Shown: positions 1 to 7,869 of the stretch, piece after piece
Numbering within the stretch: position 1 is the first letter of the stretch
How the letters are laid out: each line of letters begins with the position of its first letter
NCBI RefSeq assembly: GCF_051811025.1
Contig: NZ_JBPWQE010000001.1
Coordinates: 3,162,001 to 3,226,000, forward strand
Length of the DNA: 64,000 bases
Source of the DNA: Tardiphaga sp051811025
GTDB lineage: Bacteria; Pseudomonadota; Alphaproteobacteria; Rhizobiales; Xanthobacteraceae
Reading direction: 5' to 3'
Position numbers and translations under genes: made by a program
The notes under the pieces: generated by a model
Databases searched by the model: none
Told to the model about the DNA's origin: nothing
What the model saw: the letters and a program-made list of their open reading frames with translations, nothing else

Positions 1-564
1 GTCGCGTTCGAAGTTGCGGCGCGGCTGCTGGAAGCACGGCGGTCCATCAAGTTCCTGGGAATTCTCGATACAACCATCGTCAATGAGGGCCGCGATTACC
101 GGGAGACGCTCGCCCGAACGTTGCGGCGGCTCCGCGCCAATCATGTGAACATGTCGCGGATAGCCTGCCGAGCACTCGCAAAGGTTACGGCTGCAATCGG
201 TGGCGAGGCATCCCTTACCTGGATGCTTGGTCGCTATACGCGAGGGAAGTTCAACGCCACCAGCTTCCGAATTAGGCTTGAACTGCAAGAGGTGTTGCGG
301 TCGCGAGCTTTCTACCAATGGCTGGCGTCGCCCAAGCCGGCTTTGCCGATCGGGGCTACACTGTTTCGCTGCAACCGGGACGGAGCGCCGCACGCGCTCG
401 GCTGGGATTGCGCCCTCGCAAGCCTCGACGTGATCCCCATTGCAGGCACGCATATCGAGCTCGTCGTCGAGCCCTACCTCGCCACCAACCTCCCCTTGGT
501 CGAGAGTGCGGTCGCGCAAACCTACACACCGGCCGAATTTTGCAAGCGGGAAGCGCTGTCATGA
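1..564 (+). CDS. Thioesterase domain, C-terminal part (NRPS/PKS type), partial
   Basis: The reading frame is open from the first base, so the gene begins outside the window and 187 residues remain. They resemble the C-terminal part of an alpha/beta-hydrolase thioesterase of the type that releases products from nonribosomal peptide or polyketide carrier proteins. The first residues (VAFEVAARLLEA) match the helix that follows the nucleophile motif GxSxGG, so the catalytic Ser should lie just upstream of base 1. The strand FLGILD follows, and a late G-T-H-I-E-L segment fits the catalytic His position. The stop overlaps the next start by four bases (ATGA), so translation is probably coupled to the NAD-synthase-like gene. 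It is unclear whether this is a stand-alone type II thioesterase or the end of a large synthetase. The family call is inferred from these partial motifs. Confidence 0.7.
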   Translation, partial: VAFEVAARLLEARRSIKFLGILDTTIVNEGRDYRETLARTLRRLRANHVNMSRIACRALAKVTAAIGGEASLTWMLGRYTRGKFNATSFRIRLELQEVLRSRAFYQWLASPKPALPIGATLFRCNRDGAPHALGWDCALASLDVIPIAGTHIELVVEPYLATNLPLVESAVAQTYTPAEFCKREALS

Positions 565-1568
565 CCCTTGCTGCGCACATTCCAGCTGTGCGGGAGTTCG
601 GCAACAACGTATTGGCGCTCGATCCCGTTGCCGAAGTCGAGAGGATTGTCCAGACGCTACGCCAACAGGTCCTGGATGTGTTGGGGCGCCGCGGCGCCGT
701 CGTTGGTCTTTCCGGCGGCATCGACAGCTCCGTCGTCGCGGCGTTGTGCGTGCGTGCATTCGGCAACGACAAGGTCTTGGGTATCTTCATGCCCGAGCAC
801 CATTCTTCGGACGATTCACTGAGGCTCGGCCGCAGTTGGGCGGCGCAGCTTGGCATCGACACCGTGTTGGAAGACATATCGCCCGCCCTCGAGGGGCTCG
901 GCGCCTATCGCCGGCAGATCGAGGCAATCCGGACCGTCGTTCCCGAATATGACGACGACTGGAAATGCAAGCTGGTGCTGCCATCGGTTCTCGCGAGCAA
1001 CGGATTGAATATCACCCGTCTCACGGTTCAGAGCCGCGACGGCAGCACCCGCACCGTTCGTCTTTCGTCAAACGCCTATCTCCAGATCGTCGCCGCGACC
1101 AATTTCAAGCAGCGCGTCCGCAAGATGACGGAGTACTACCACGCCGACCGCCTCCGATACGCGGTCGCGGGCACACCGAACCGCCTCGAGCACGACCAGG
1201 GCTTTTTCGTCAAGCAGGGCGACGGAATCGCGGACGTGATGCCGATCGCCCATCTCTACAAGACGCAAGTCTATCAGCTCGCGGAATATCTCGAGGTCGA
1301 GGAGGAGATCCAGCGCAGGCCACCGACCACGGATACGTTCTCGATGCCGCAGAGCCAGGAGGAGTTCTATTTTGCGCTGCCTTATCACCAGATGGATCTG
1401 TGCCTTTACGCGGTGAATCACGGGATTCCGTCAGACGAAGTCGCAGAGGCTATCGGACTGACAGCAGCCCAAGTCGATTTGGTATTCAGGGATATTGACG
1501 CCAAGCGTCGTGTCACGCGCTACCTCCACGCACGACCCCTGCTCGTCACTCAAGTATTCGAGGACTGA
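561..1568 (+). CDS. NAD(+) synthase family protein in a biosynthetic locus (amide-forming ATP pyrophosphatase)
   Basis: A 335-residue protein of the NH3-dependent NAD synthase fold, which adenylates a carboxylate and replaces AMP with ammonia. The PP-loop SGGIDSS is at residues 51-57. A second conserved block follows (FKQRVRKM, then VAGTPNRLE, then QGDGIADVMPI), so the core looks catalytically intact. No N-terminal nitrilase/glutaminase domain is present, so ammonia must come from elsewhere. I chose the ATG at 561 because it overlaps the thioesterase stop as ATGA; a longer upstream frame would run across the thioesterase gene. It lies 5 bases before an asnB-like gene inside a five-gene unit. 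The genome also carries a normal glutamine-dependent NadE at 47349-49061, so this copy is probably not needed for NAD. I infer that it amidates a pathway intermediate; the substrate is unknown. Confidence 0.8.
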   Translation: MTLAAHIPAVREFGNNVLALDPVAEVERIVQTLRQQVLDVLGRRGAVVGLSGGIDSSVVAALCVRAFGNDKVLGIFMPEHHSSDDSLRLGRSWAAQLGIDTVLEDISPALEGLGAYRRQIEAIRTVVPEYDDDWKCKLVLPSVLASNGLNITRLTVQSRDGSTRTVRLSSNAYLQIVAATNFKQRVRKMTEYYHADRLRYAVAGTPNRLEHDQGFFVKQGDGIADVMPIAHLYKTQVYQLAEYLEVEEEIQRRPPTTDTFSMPQSQEEFYFALPYHQMDLCLYAVNHGIPSDEVAEAIGLTAAQVDLVFRDIDAKRRVTRYLHARPLLVTQVFED

Positions 1569-1573
1569 CCTGC

Positions 1574-3604
1574 ATGTGCGGTGTCGCGGGCATAGTGTCA
1601 GTAAGCGCCGCCGCAGGGGCCCCCTCGCGCGAGGCCTTGATGCGCATGCTCGGCGCGCTGGCCCATCGGGGCCCGGACGAGCGCGGCCTATACCGGGACG
1701 CACGCGCGGGATTGGCACATGCCCGCTTGTCCATCATCGACATTTCGAGCGGTCAGCAACCTCTCGCGGATGCGAGCGGCACGACGTGGATTGTGTTCAA
1801 CGGCGAAATCTTCAACTACGTTGAGTTGCGTGAGAAGCTGATCAGGCTTGGTTACAGGTTCCGGACCCGCAGCGACACGGAGGTCATCGTCAACGCCTAT
1901 CGGGCCTGGGGCGAGGACGCCTTTGAGCGGATGACGGGACAGTGGGCGCTCGCGATCTGGGACTCGGCAGCCCGTCGTCTGGTGCTGGCACGCGATCGCA
2001 CCGGCATTTGCCCTTTGCATTTCTGCGAGCGCGAAGGTCGACTGTATTTCGCCAGCGAAGTGAAGGCCATCTTCGCGGCGGATGCAGCGATTCCCCGCAC
2101 CTTCGATCCAGTGGGCATCGATCAGACATTCACTCTCTGGACCGTTGTGGCGCCGCAGAGCGTGTTTCAAGGGATCAAGGAGCTCGTCCCGGGACATTTC
2201 CGCATTTATGAAAACGGCGATATTCGCGAGAAAGCGTTCTGGAAGCCGCGATATCCCGAACTATCCCATCCGCGCGACGGCCAGTTTTCCGGTTCACTCG
2301 ACGATGCCGTGAAGCAGGTGCGCAGCGCGCTCGAATCCGCGACGTCGCTTCGAATGGTACGCTCCGACGTAAACGTCGGCAGCTATTTGTCCGGCGGGCT
2401 CGACAGTTCGCTTATTGCGGCGATGGGCTGTCACTTTGCCGGCGAACGCTTCCAGACTTTCTCGCTGCGTTTTGCCGACGCTGAATATGATGAGACCGAG
2501 TTCCAGCGATTGGCCGCTCGGGTCGCCGGTAGTGAGCACCATGAAGTGGTGGTTTCACGCAGTGACATCGCCGAGATTTTTCCGCAGGTCATCTACCACA
2601 CCGAGCGTCCGATCTTGAGAACGGCGCCGGCGCCGTTGTTCCTGCTGTCGCGCCTGGTGCGCGCCTGCGGCGTCAAGGTTGTGCTGTCCGGCGAAGGCGC
2701 CGACGAAATGTTTGCCGGCTACGATCTGTTCCGCGAAGGAAAGGTCCGCCGTTTCTGGGGGCGGCACCCCGCTTCGACACGCCGCGCGCGGCTGCTTGAG
2801 CGTCTCTACCCTTATCTCACACGCTCGCCGGTCACGCAGCGAGCAATGGCCCGGCAGTTTTTCGGGCGCAATCTGTCGGAACACGCCACGCCGGGCTTCG
2901 CGCATGACACCCGCTGGCGAACGACCAGCGGCATCAAACGACTGTTCTCCAGCGACATGTGTGCGGAATCGGCGAAGCACAATGCGGTTTCCGACTTGAT
3001 CGCCAATCTGCCTCCTGAGTTCACGCAATGGAGCTCCCTTGCGCAGGATCAATATCTCGAAATCCAGACACTGTTGTCGGGATATCTCCTGTCCTCTCAG
3101 GGCGACCGAATGCTCATGGCTCATTCAGTCGAAGGACGCTTTCCTTTCCTTGACGAGGACGTGGTCGCGCTGGCGAATTCGCTGCCGCCCGCCTACAAGC
3201 TCCGCGTCCTTGACGAGAAGCACGTTCTGAAGCGCGTCGCACAGCCGATCGTGCCGTCGGACATCATCGCCCGCAAGAAGCAGCCGTTCCGTGCGCCCGA
3301 CGCTCTGTGTTTCGTTGGCCGCGATACGCCCGCCTACATCGACGACGCGCTTTCAGAAACGGCCATTCGCGAAGCAAACGTCTTCGATCCCGACGCGGTC
3401 GCGCGCCTGCGCAGCAAGTGCCGGACACAGGCCGCAACCGGCAACGGCAATCTCTCGAACTCCGACAACATGGCGATGGTCGGCGTGTTATCGACCCAGC
3501 TCCTGCACCAACAATTCGTCGCGAGCCGTCCTGGTGGACGCCACGCGCTGGAGCTGACCGTTGATATCGATCGCGAGCACCGGGTTGAGGGGGCCCTATC
3601 CTGA
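1574..3604 (+). CDS. asnB: Asparagine synthase (glutamine-hydrolysing) family amidotransferase
   Basis: A 676-residue protein with the two-domain AsnB layout. The N-terminal class II glutaminase domain starts MCGVAGIV, so Cys2 becomes the nucleophile after Met removal, and it has RLSIID near residue 51 and FNGEIFNY near 75-82. The C-terminal synthetase domain has the PP-loop SGGLDSS at 273-279 and a later LSGEGADEMFAGY block. Both active sites look intact, so it can hydrolyse glutamine and transfer ammonia to an adenylated carboxylate. It starts 5 bases after the NAD-synthase-like gene and ends in TGATG shared with the acyl ligase. AsnB homologues in such loci make carboxamides or beta-lactam-type rings. 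It may also feed ammonia to the neighbouring NAD-synthase-like enzyme, which lacks its own glutaminase; that is inference. Family assignment is firm, substrate unknown. Confidence 0.9.
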   Translation: MCGVAGIVSVSAAAGAPSREALMRMLGALAHRGPDERGLYRDARAGLAHARLSIIDISSGQQPLADASGTTWIVFNGEIFNYVELREKLIRLGYRFRTRSDTEVIVNAYRAWGEDAFERMTGQWALAIWDSAARRLVLARDRTGICPLHFCEREGRLYFASEVKAIFAADAAIPRTFDPVGIDQTFTLWTVVAPQSVFQGIKELVPGHFRIYENGDIREKAFWKPRYPELSHPRDGQFSGSLDDAVKQVRSALESATSLRMVRSDVNVGSYLSGGLDSSLIAAMGCHFAGERFQTFSLRFADAEYDETEFQRLAARVAGSEHHEVVVSRSDIAEIFPQVIYHTERPILRTAPAPLFLLSRLVRACGVKVVLSGEGADEMFAGYDLFREGKVRRFWGRHPASTRRARLLERLYPYLTRSPVTQRAMARQFFGRNLSEHATPGFAHDTRWRTTSGIKRLFSSDMCAESAKHNAVSDLIANLPPEFTQWSSLAQDQYLEIQTLLSGYLLSSQGDRMLMAHSVEGRFPFLDEDVVALANSLPPAYKLRVLDEKHVLKRVAQPIVPSDIIARKKQPFRAPDALCFVGRDTPAYIDDALSETAIREANVFDPDAVARLRSKCRTQAATGNGNLSNSDNMAMVGVLSTQLLHQQFVASRPGGRHALELTVDIDREHRVEGALS

Positions 3605-5172
3605 TGCATGGTCCTGTACCGCTCCTGCATGATTACCTCATCCACTCCGCCCGCCATCTCGGTGGAAAGGTGGCGCTGGTATGCGGCAAGCATCGCATCA
3701 GCTATGGTGAGCTCGAGGCGCGCTCCAACGCTATCGCGAATTATCTGGTCGCGAGCGGAGTCGAACGTGGCGACCGGGTGATTATCTTCGCCGACAACAC
3801 TGTCGAGACCGTCGTCAGTTTCTGGGCCGTGCTGAAGGCGAATGCCGTGGTGTGCATCGTCAATCCGCTCACCAAGCGCGACAAGCTTGGCTACCTGCTT
3901 CATGATTGCCAGCCGACGGCGCTCATCACCGACAAACATCTCTTGCCGATATTCAAGGAGCCCGCGCAGGCATGCCCGTCGTTGCGCCGGGTGATCGTTT
4001 CCGGGCCTATCGACGATGCTGAGCTGACGGAGCTGCCCCATGCGATACGCTGGAGCGAGGCAGGCGCCGCCGGCCACGACGTAGCTCCCGCGCGCAGCTG
4101 CATCGATATCGATCTCGCAGCCATCGTTTACACCTCCGGATCGTCCGGCGATCCCAAAGGCGTGATGCTGACGCACCGGAACATGCTGACCGCGTGCACG
4201 TCGATCGCCTCATACCTCGCGCTACACGAAGACGAGGTCATTTTGAACGTCCTGCCGCTCGCCTTCGATTACGGCCTGTATCAGATGATCATGGCGTTTC
4301 GCACGGGGGCACGACTGGTCCTCGAACGGTCGTTCGCTTTTCCGGCACAGATTCTCGGGCTTATCGCCGAGGAGCGGGTGACCGGCCTGCCCGGCGTGCC
4401 GACGATCTTCTCGACGCTGTCAGGGCTCAAGTCGATAAAGGAGCACGATCTCTCGAGTATCCGCTATGTCACGAACACCGGAGCTGCGCTGCCGATGAAG
4501 CACATTCGTCTGCTGCAGGATCTGTTTCCGGAAGCGCGCATTTATTCCATGTACGGCCTCACTGAATGCAAGCGCTGCACCTTTCTGCCCCCGGAGGATA
4601 TCGATCGAAAGCCGCTGAGCGTTGGGATCGCCATCCCGAATACCGAGATGTGGATTGTCGACGAGCGCGACAGACGCGTGGGCCCCGACGTGGTTGGCCA
4701 GCTTGTCATTCGCGGCGCAACGGTGATGCGAGGCTATTGGGGCAAGCCAGAGGCCACGGCCAGGAAACTCAGGCCCGGTCCGCTGCCGGGCGAGCAGGTT
4801 CTGTACACCGGCGACTACTGCCGGATGGACGCGGAAGGCTACCTCTACTTCGTTGGCCGCAGCGACGAGATCATAAAATCCCGAGGAGAGAAGATCGCCC
4901 CCAAGGAGGTGGAGAACGTGCTGATGGATATTCCGGGCGTAAGGGAAGCCGCAGTCATTGGCGTTCCCGATGAGCTCCTCGGGCAGGCTGTTAAAGCGTT
5001 TGTCGTTATCGAGCAGGAAATAACACTGAGCGAGAAGCAGCTTCAGAAAGAATGCCAGCGACGCCTCGAAAGCTTCATGGTGCCGAAGTGTATTGTGATC
5101 GTGCCTAGCCTGCCGCGAACGAATACAGAAAAACTCAACAAGAGAGCACTGCACGAGTCGATTTCCGAATGA
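3604..5172 (+). CDS. AMP-dependent acyl-CoA/acyl-ACP ligase
   Basis: A 522-residue ANL-superfamily enzyme that activates a carboxylic acid as an acyl-adenylate and passes it to a thiol. The phosphate-binding loop YTSGSSGDPKG is at residues 176-186. Further on are MYGLTE, YTGDYCRMD, FVGRSDEIIKSRGEKI and, near the C-terminus, PRTNTEKLNK with the expected catalytic Lys. Length is normal for the family. The start overlaps the asnB stop by one base (TGATG). The carrier-protein gene follows 38 bases downstream, so the carrier phosphopantetheine is the likely acyl acceptor rather than CoA. Similar ligase/amidotransferase/ACP sets occur in exosortase-linked polysaccharide loci, but no exosortase or glycosyltransferase is visible in this window. 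Confidence 0.88.
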   Translation: MHGPVPLLHDYLIHSARHLGGKVALVCGKHRISYGELEARSNAIANYLVASGVERGDRVIIFADNTVETVVSFWAVLKANAVVCIVNPLTKRDKLGYLLHDCQPTALITDKHLLPIFKEPAQACPSLRRVIVSGPIDDAELTELPHAIRWSEAGAAGHDVAPARSCIDIDLAAIVYTSGSSGDPKGVMLTHRNMLTACTSIASYLALHEDEVILNVLPLAFDYGLYQMIMAFRTGARLVLERSFAFPAQILGLIAEERVTGLPGVPTIFSTLSGLKSIKEHDLSSIRYVTNTGAALPMKHIRLLQDLFPEARIYSMYGLTECKRCTFLPPEDIDRKPLSVGIAIPNTEMWIVDERDRRVGPDVVGQLVIRGATVMRGYWGKPEATARKLRPGPLPGEQVLYTGDYCRMDAEGYLYFVGRSDEIIKSRGEKIAPKEVENVLMDIPGVREAAVIGVPDELLGQAVKAFVVIEQEITLSEKQLQKECQRRLESFMVPKCIVIVPSLPRTNTEKLNKRALHESISE

Positions 5173-5210
5173 TCTGATCGTGACTTTTCTTGATAAATTG
5201 GAGTTGAAAC

Positions 5211-5477
5211 ATGCTGCTAGTCAGGGAACCACTCGAGACCTATCGAAGGCAAGTTCGCGATTTTCTGCTGTCGAACTTCTACATCTCTGAAGCAAACTCG
5301 CTTGAGGTCGACACATCGCTGCTCGACCAGGGCATCATCGACTCGACGGGAGTGCTCGAGGTCATCGGATTCATCGAGGAAACCTTCGGCATCACGGTCG
5401 AAGACAGCGAGCTCCTGCCTGAGAACCTCGATTCCATCGAAGGAATCGCACGCTTCGTCATGAGCAAGAAGAGCTGA
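5211..5477 (+). CDS. Acyl carrier protein
   Basis: An 88-residue acidic protein with the four-helix carrier-protein pattern. The phosphopantetheine site is in IIDSTGVLEV, with Ser45 as the attachment residue; the usual DSL is DST here. The ATG is preceded by a GGAG ribosome-binding site about 6-7 bases upstream, and no alternative start fits. It is the last gene of the plus-strand biosynthetic unit and is probably loaded by the ligase just upstream. It is distinct from AcpXL at 20270, which serves lipid A. Carrier-protein identity is clear; the cargo is unknown. Confidence 0.85.
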   Translation: MLLVREPLETYRRQVRDFLLSNFYISEANSLEVDTSLLDQGIIDSTGVLEVIGFIEETFGITVEDSELLPENLDSIEGIARFVMSKKS

Positions 5478-5525
5478 TGTTTGTCTGCAGCGTCCAGACC
5501 GCGTCGCGAACACCACCGCAGCGGT

Positions 5526-6323
5526 TCAGGTTATTGTGTCCCTGCGACACCCCATAACGACGCGGCCTTCGCCGGTCTCGTTCGTCACCACCCTGATGTT
5601 CTCATAGCTTTTGCTGCGCTCAAGAAGGGTTGTCACCTGTCGCTCTTGACCGGCGCCGACCTCGAACAGCAGGATGCCACCCGGCCGCAAATATCGGACT
5701 GCGTCCTTCGTCACCCGCATATGGATGCTGAGTCCGTAAGGACCGGCGGCGAATGCCTCACGTGGTTCGAGTTCGAGCAAGGGGGCTCGGTCGCCCCTGA
5801 GCCGCGCTTCCGAAATATAGGGTGGGTTGCAGACGATCAGGTCGATGGTCCCTTCCAGCGGCAGATCTGAAAAAGCGTGGAACAGATCACCCTGAAGCAC
5901 CGACGTGCGTTGCGTGAGTCCGTGATAGGCGACATTGCGACGTGCGACCGTGACACATCCATCGGTTAGATCGCTCGCCCAGACGCGCGCGTCGGGGATC
6001 TTGAGAGCGATGGCGCATGCCAGATTGCCCGCGCCGCAGCACATGTCGATCACCCGCGGCTCCGGCACGTTTAACTGACGCAGAGCATCGACAGCGCTAG
6101 TGCAGAGCAATTCGGTTTCCGGCCGGGGGACGAGCGCACCGGGTGCGACCAGCAACTCTATTCCCATAAATTGAGTGCGCCCCTCATCGTAAGCCTTGGC
6201 GACGTTGATCACTTCGCTCATTACGGTCACCATGCCTGAACGTTGCGCGACGACTGTTGCATGCGGCGCGATCCTGCGTCGGACAGAATCATGCCTTGCC
6301 CATGTGGCAATGGCGGTAGTCAC
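5526..6323 (-). CDS. HemK/PrmC-like SAM-dependent N5-glutamine-type methyltransferase
   Basis: A 265-residue class I methyltransferase. SAM motif I is DMCCGAGN at residues 93-100 and the family signature NPPY is at 166-169; in PrmC this motif binds a planar amide nitrogen. The segment FMGIELLVAPGALVPRPETE, which in true PrmC follows an N-terminal release-factor-binding helical domain of roughly 80 residues, starts here near residue 52. That domain is therefore shortened or missing. The start is GTG at 6323; internal Met codons (residues 31 and 35) would shorten it further. It is convergent with the carrier-protein gene and not next to prfA, unlike housekeeping prmC. I infer a tailoring role in the adjacent locus rather than release-factor methylation, with moderate confidence. 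Confidence 0.75.
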   Translation of the reverse strand: MTTAIATWARHDSVRRRIAPHATVVAQRSGMVTVMSEVINVAKAYDEGRTQFMGIELLVAPGALVPRPETELLCTSAVDALRQLNVPEPRVIDMCCGAGNLACAIALKIPDARVWASDLTDGCVTVARRNVAYHGLTQRTSVLQGDLFHAFSDLPLEGTIDLIVCNPPYISEARLRGDRAPLLELEPREAFAAGPYGLSIHMRVTKDAVRYLRPGGILLFEVGAGQERQVTTLLERSKSYENIRVVTNETGEGRVVMGCRRDTIT

Positions 6324-6616
6324 AACGAGGTAGGTGAGCCGATAGCGGGAATGCAGTTGTTTTCAGCAGCGATCCTTACGCATTTGTCGATGCCGAAGCT
6401 CACCGGCTGCATCGTTATCCGACGATGCAGACCTCGCTCTGACTTCGGCCACTTCGAGGCTGCGTAGTATTTGCCTGTCCCGCTTTTTCGAGTTCTTATG
6501 AACGGGGGCCGCGGCGATCCGGCCCCCTATCCAGCGAGCTAACGATTCGTGGCAGTGGCTTCGTTGGCCGTTTGCTGCTATGGCGCTCTTGGTATCAACT
6601 GGGCTGAGGCCTCAAG
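6324..6616. other. Intergenic region between methyltransferase and ydcF-like gene
   Basis: About 290 bases without a convincing gene, between divergent genes, so promoters for both are expected here. A short perfect inverted repeat (GGGGGCCG / CGGCCCCC, loop 8) lies at 6504-6527, but no T-run follows on either strand. Nothing else recognisable was found. Confidence 0.4.
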
Positions 6617-7417
6617 TTGTTTTTTGTATTGTCCAAGACTCTTGGCAACGCGCTCGCGCCGGTCAATTTCCTGATCGGCCTCGGTGTGCTCGGTGCGATC
6701 CTTTCGGCAACACGACTTTCTTCGCTTGGCCGCGGGCTTATGATCACAGCCGCCGTGCTGCTTGTGGTGGCCGCGTTTTCCCCGGCTGGAAGATTACTGC
6801 TCTATCCGCTTGAATCGCGCTTCCCGCCCTGGGATCCGGGACAGCGTGCGCCTGACGGCATCATCGTGCTCGGCGGCTCGATCGATGCCGATGTTTCACT
6901 TGCACGCGACACGCCGGTCGTCCGTCGCTCGCCCGGCCGCATCATCGCAGCCGCAGCGCTGGCGCGACAATATCCGAATGCACGGCTGGTGTTCACCGGC
7001 GGCAGTCCGAGACTGGTGTCGGATGCCAGGGAGGCCGATTACGCCGCCGCGCTCTTCGAAAGCCTTGGGGTCGACAGATCGCGGTTGATCATGGAGCGGC
7101 AATCGCGCAACACGCATGAGAACGCCGAATTCACCAAAGCGCTGGTGGCGCCGAAGCCGGGCGAGCGCTGGGTTCTGGTGACATCAGCGTTCCATATGCC
7201 GCGATCGATTGGGTTGTTTCGCAAAGCCGGATTTCCGGTCGAGGCTTATCCAGTCGACTGGTTGGTCGGCGGTCGGCGCGACGCACTTTCCTTCAGCACC
7301 CTCGCCCTTGATGGGCTGTCGCGGACCGACATTGCGATGCGCGAATGGTTTGGGCTCATTGCCTATCGAGCCGCGGGGTGGATCGACGACTTGCTGCCAG
7401 GCGCCGATGAACATTGA
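6617..7417 (+). CDS. YdcF/ElyC/SanA family protein (DUF218)
   Basis: A 266-residue protein with two N-terminal hydrophobic segments (roughly residues 14-30 and 40-55) followed by a DUF218 domain. The domain shows the family pattern: DGIIVLGGSI, then a GGS turn in LVFTGGSPRL, then ERQSRNTHENAEF, then LVTSAFHMPRSIGLFRKAGF. Relatives (ElyC, SanA) act at the inner membrane in envelope integrity and peptidoglycan precursor supply under stress. The start appears to be TTG at 6617 with no good ATG nearby. It stands alone, divergent from the methyltransferase and upstream of tRNA-Gln. Family assignment is firm, precise role unknown. Confidence 0.8.
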   Translation: MFFVLSKTLGNALAPVNFLIGLGVLGAILSATRLSSLGRGLMITAAVLLVVAAFSPAGRLLLYPLESRFPPWDPGQRAPDGIIVLGGSIDADVSLARDTPVVRRSPGRIIAAAALARQYPNARLVFTGGSPRLVSDAREADYAAALFESLGVDRSRLIMERQSRNTHENAEFTKALVAPKPGERWVLVTSAFHMPRSIGLFRKAGFPVEAYPVDWLVGGRRDALSFSTLALDGLSRTDIAMREWFGLIAYRAAGWIDDLLPGADEH

Positions 7418-7609
7418 TTCTGTTGGGCCCGAGATATGGCAAGCGGCAAATGCCGCAGCCATCGGAAGCGAAAAACCAGTATGACCACGCCGCCGCAGGC
7501 AGCGACCGGACGCCATTCGAGCCTCGTGTGGACCATTATCGGGGACCACCGGGTTTTTCGAAAAGGCTACGGGTTAGAAGTCTTTGATCTACGAAGGGAA
7601 ATTCGCATG

Positions 7610-7683
7610 TGGCTGGGGAACTAGGATTCGAACCTAGACAAACAGAGTCAGAGTCTGTTGTGCTACCGTTACACCATTCCCCA
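7610..7683 (-). tRNA. tRNA-Gln (anticodon CUG)
   Basis: Read on the minus strand, the 74 bases fold as a complete cloverleaf with encoded CCA. The acceptor stem is TGGGGAA/TTCCCCA with discriminator G. The anticodon stem ACAGA/TCTGT encloses the loop CTCTGAC, giving anticodon CTG (Gln, CAG codons). The T arm contains GGTTCGAATCC. No integrase or attachment-site duplication is visible beside it. Confidence 0.95.
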
Positions 7684-7869
7684 AACGATTCAGAGACTTA
7701 CAGGAAAATCCAGTCTGGAATCGATCGGAACAGAGATGCCATCTCGTTCGGGCGCGTTCTAGCCCGTCCGCCGGACAAAGCGCAAGGGCTCTGGACGGAA
7801 ATGACGGCTCATTGACACCACTGGCAATGGACAGGCCACGCAGAGCGCGGCCTGCCCGGTCGCCTCGCC

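Noticed and set aside
318..560. Long N-terminal extension of the NAD-synthase-like frame
   Set aside because: It overlaps the thioesterase coding sequence in another frame and has no family similarity; the ATGA overlap at 561 is a better start.
1..5477. Exosortase-linked polysaccharide locus
   Set aside because: The ligase/amidotransferase/ACP trio is reminiscent of it, but no exosortase, glycosyltransferase or polysaccharide export gene is in the visible part; the left side is outside the window, so this is only set aside.
6504..6527. GC-rich inverted repeat as a terminator
   Set aside because: An 8-bp stem without a T-run on either strand and not just after a stop codon.
7610..7683. tRNA-Gln as an integration site for a genomic island
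   Set aside because: No integrase, no duplicated tRNA 3' end and no phage or transposon genes nearby.
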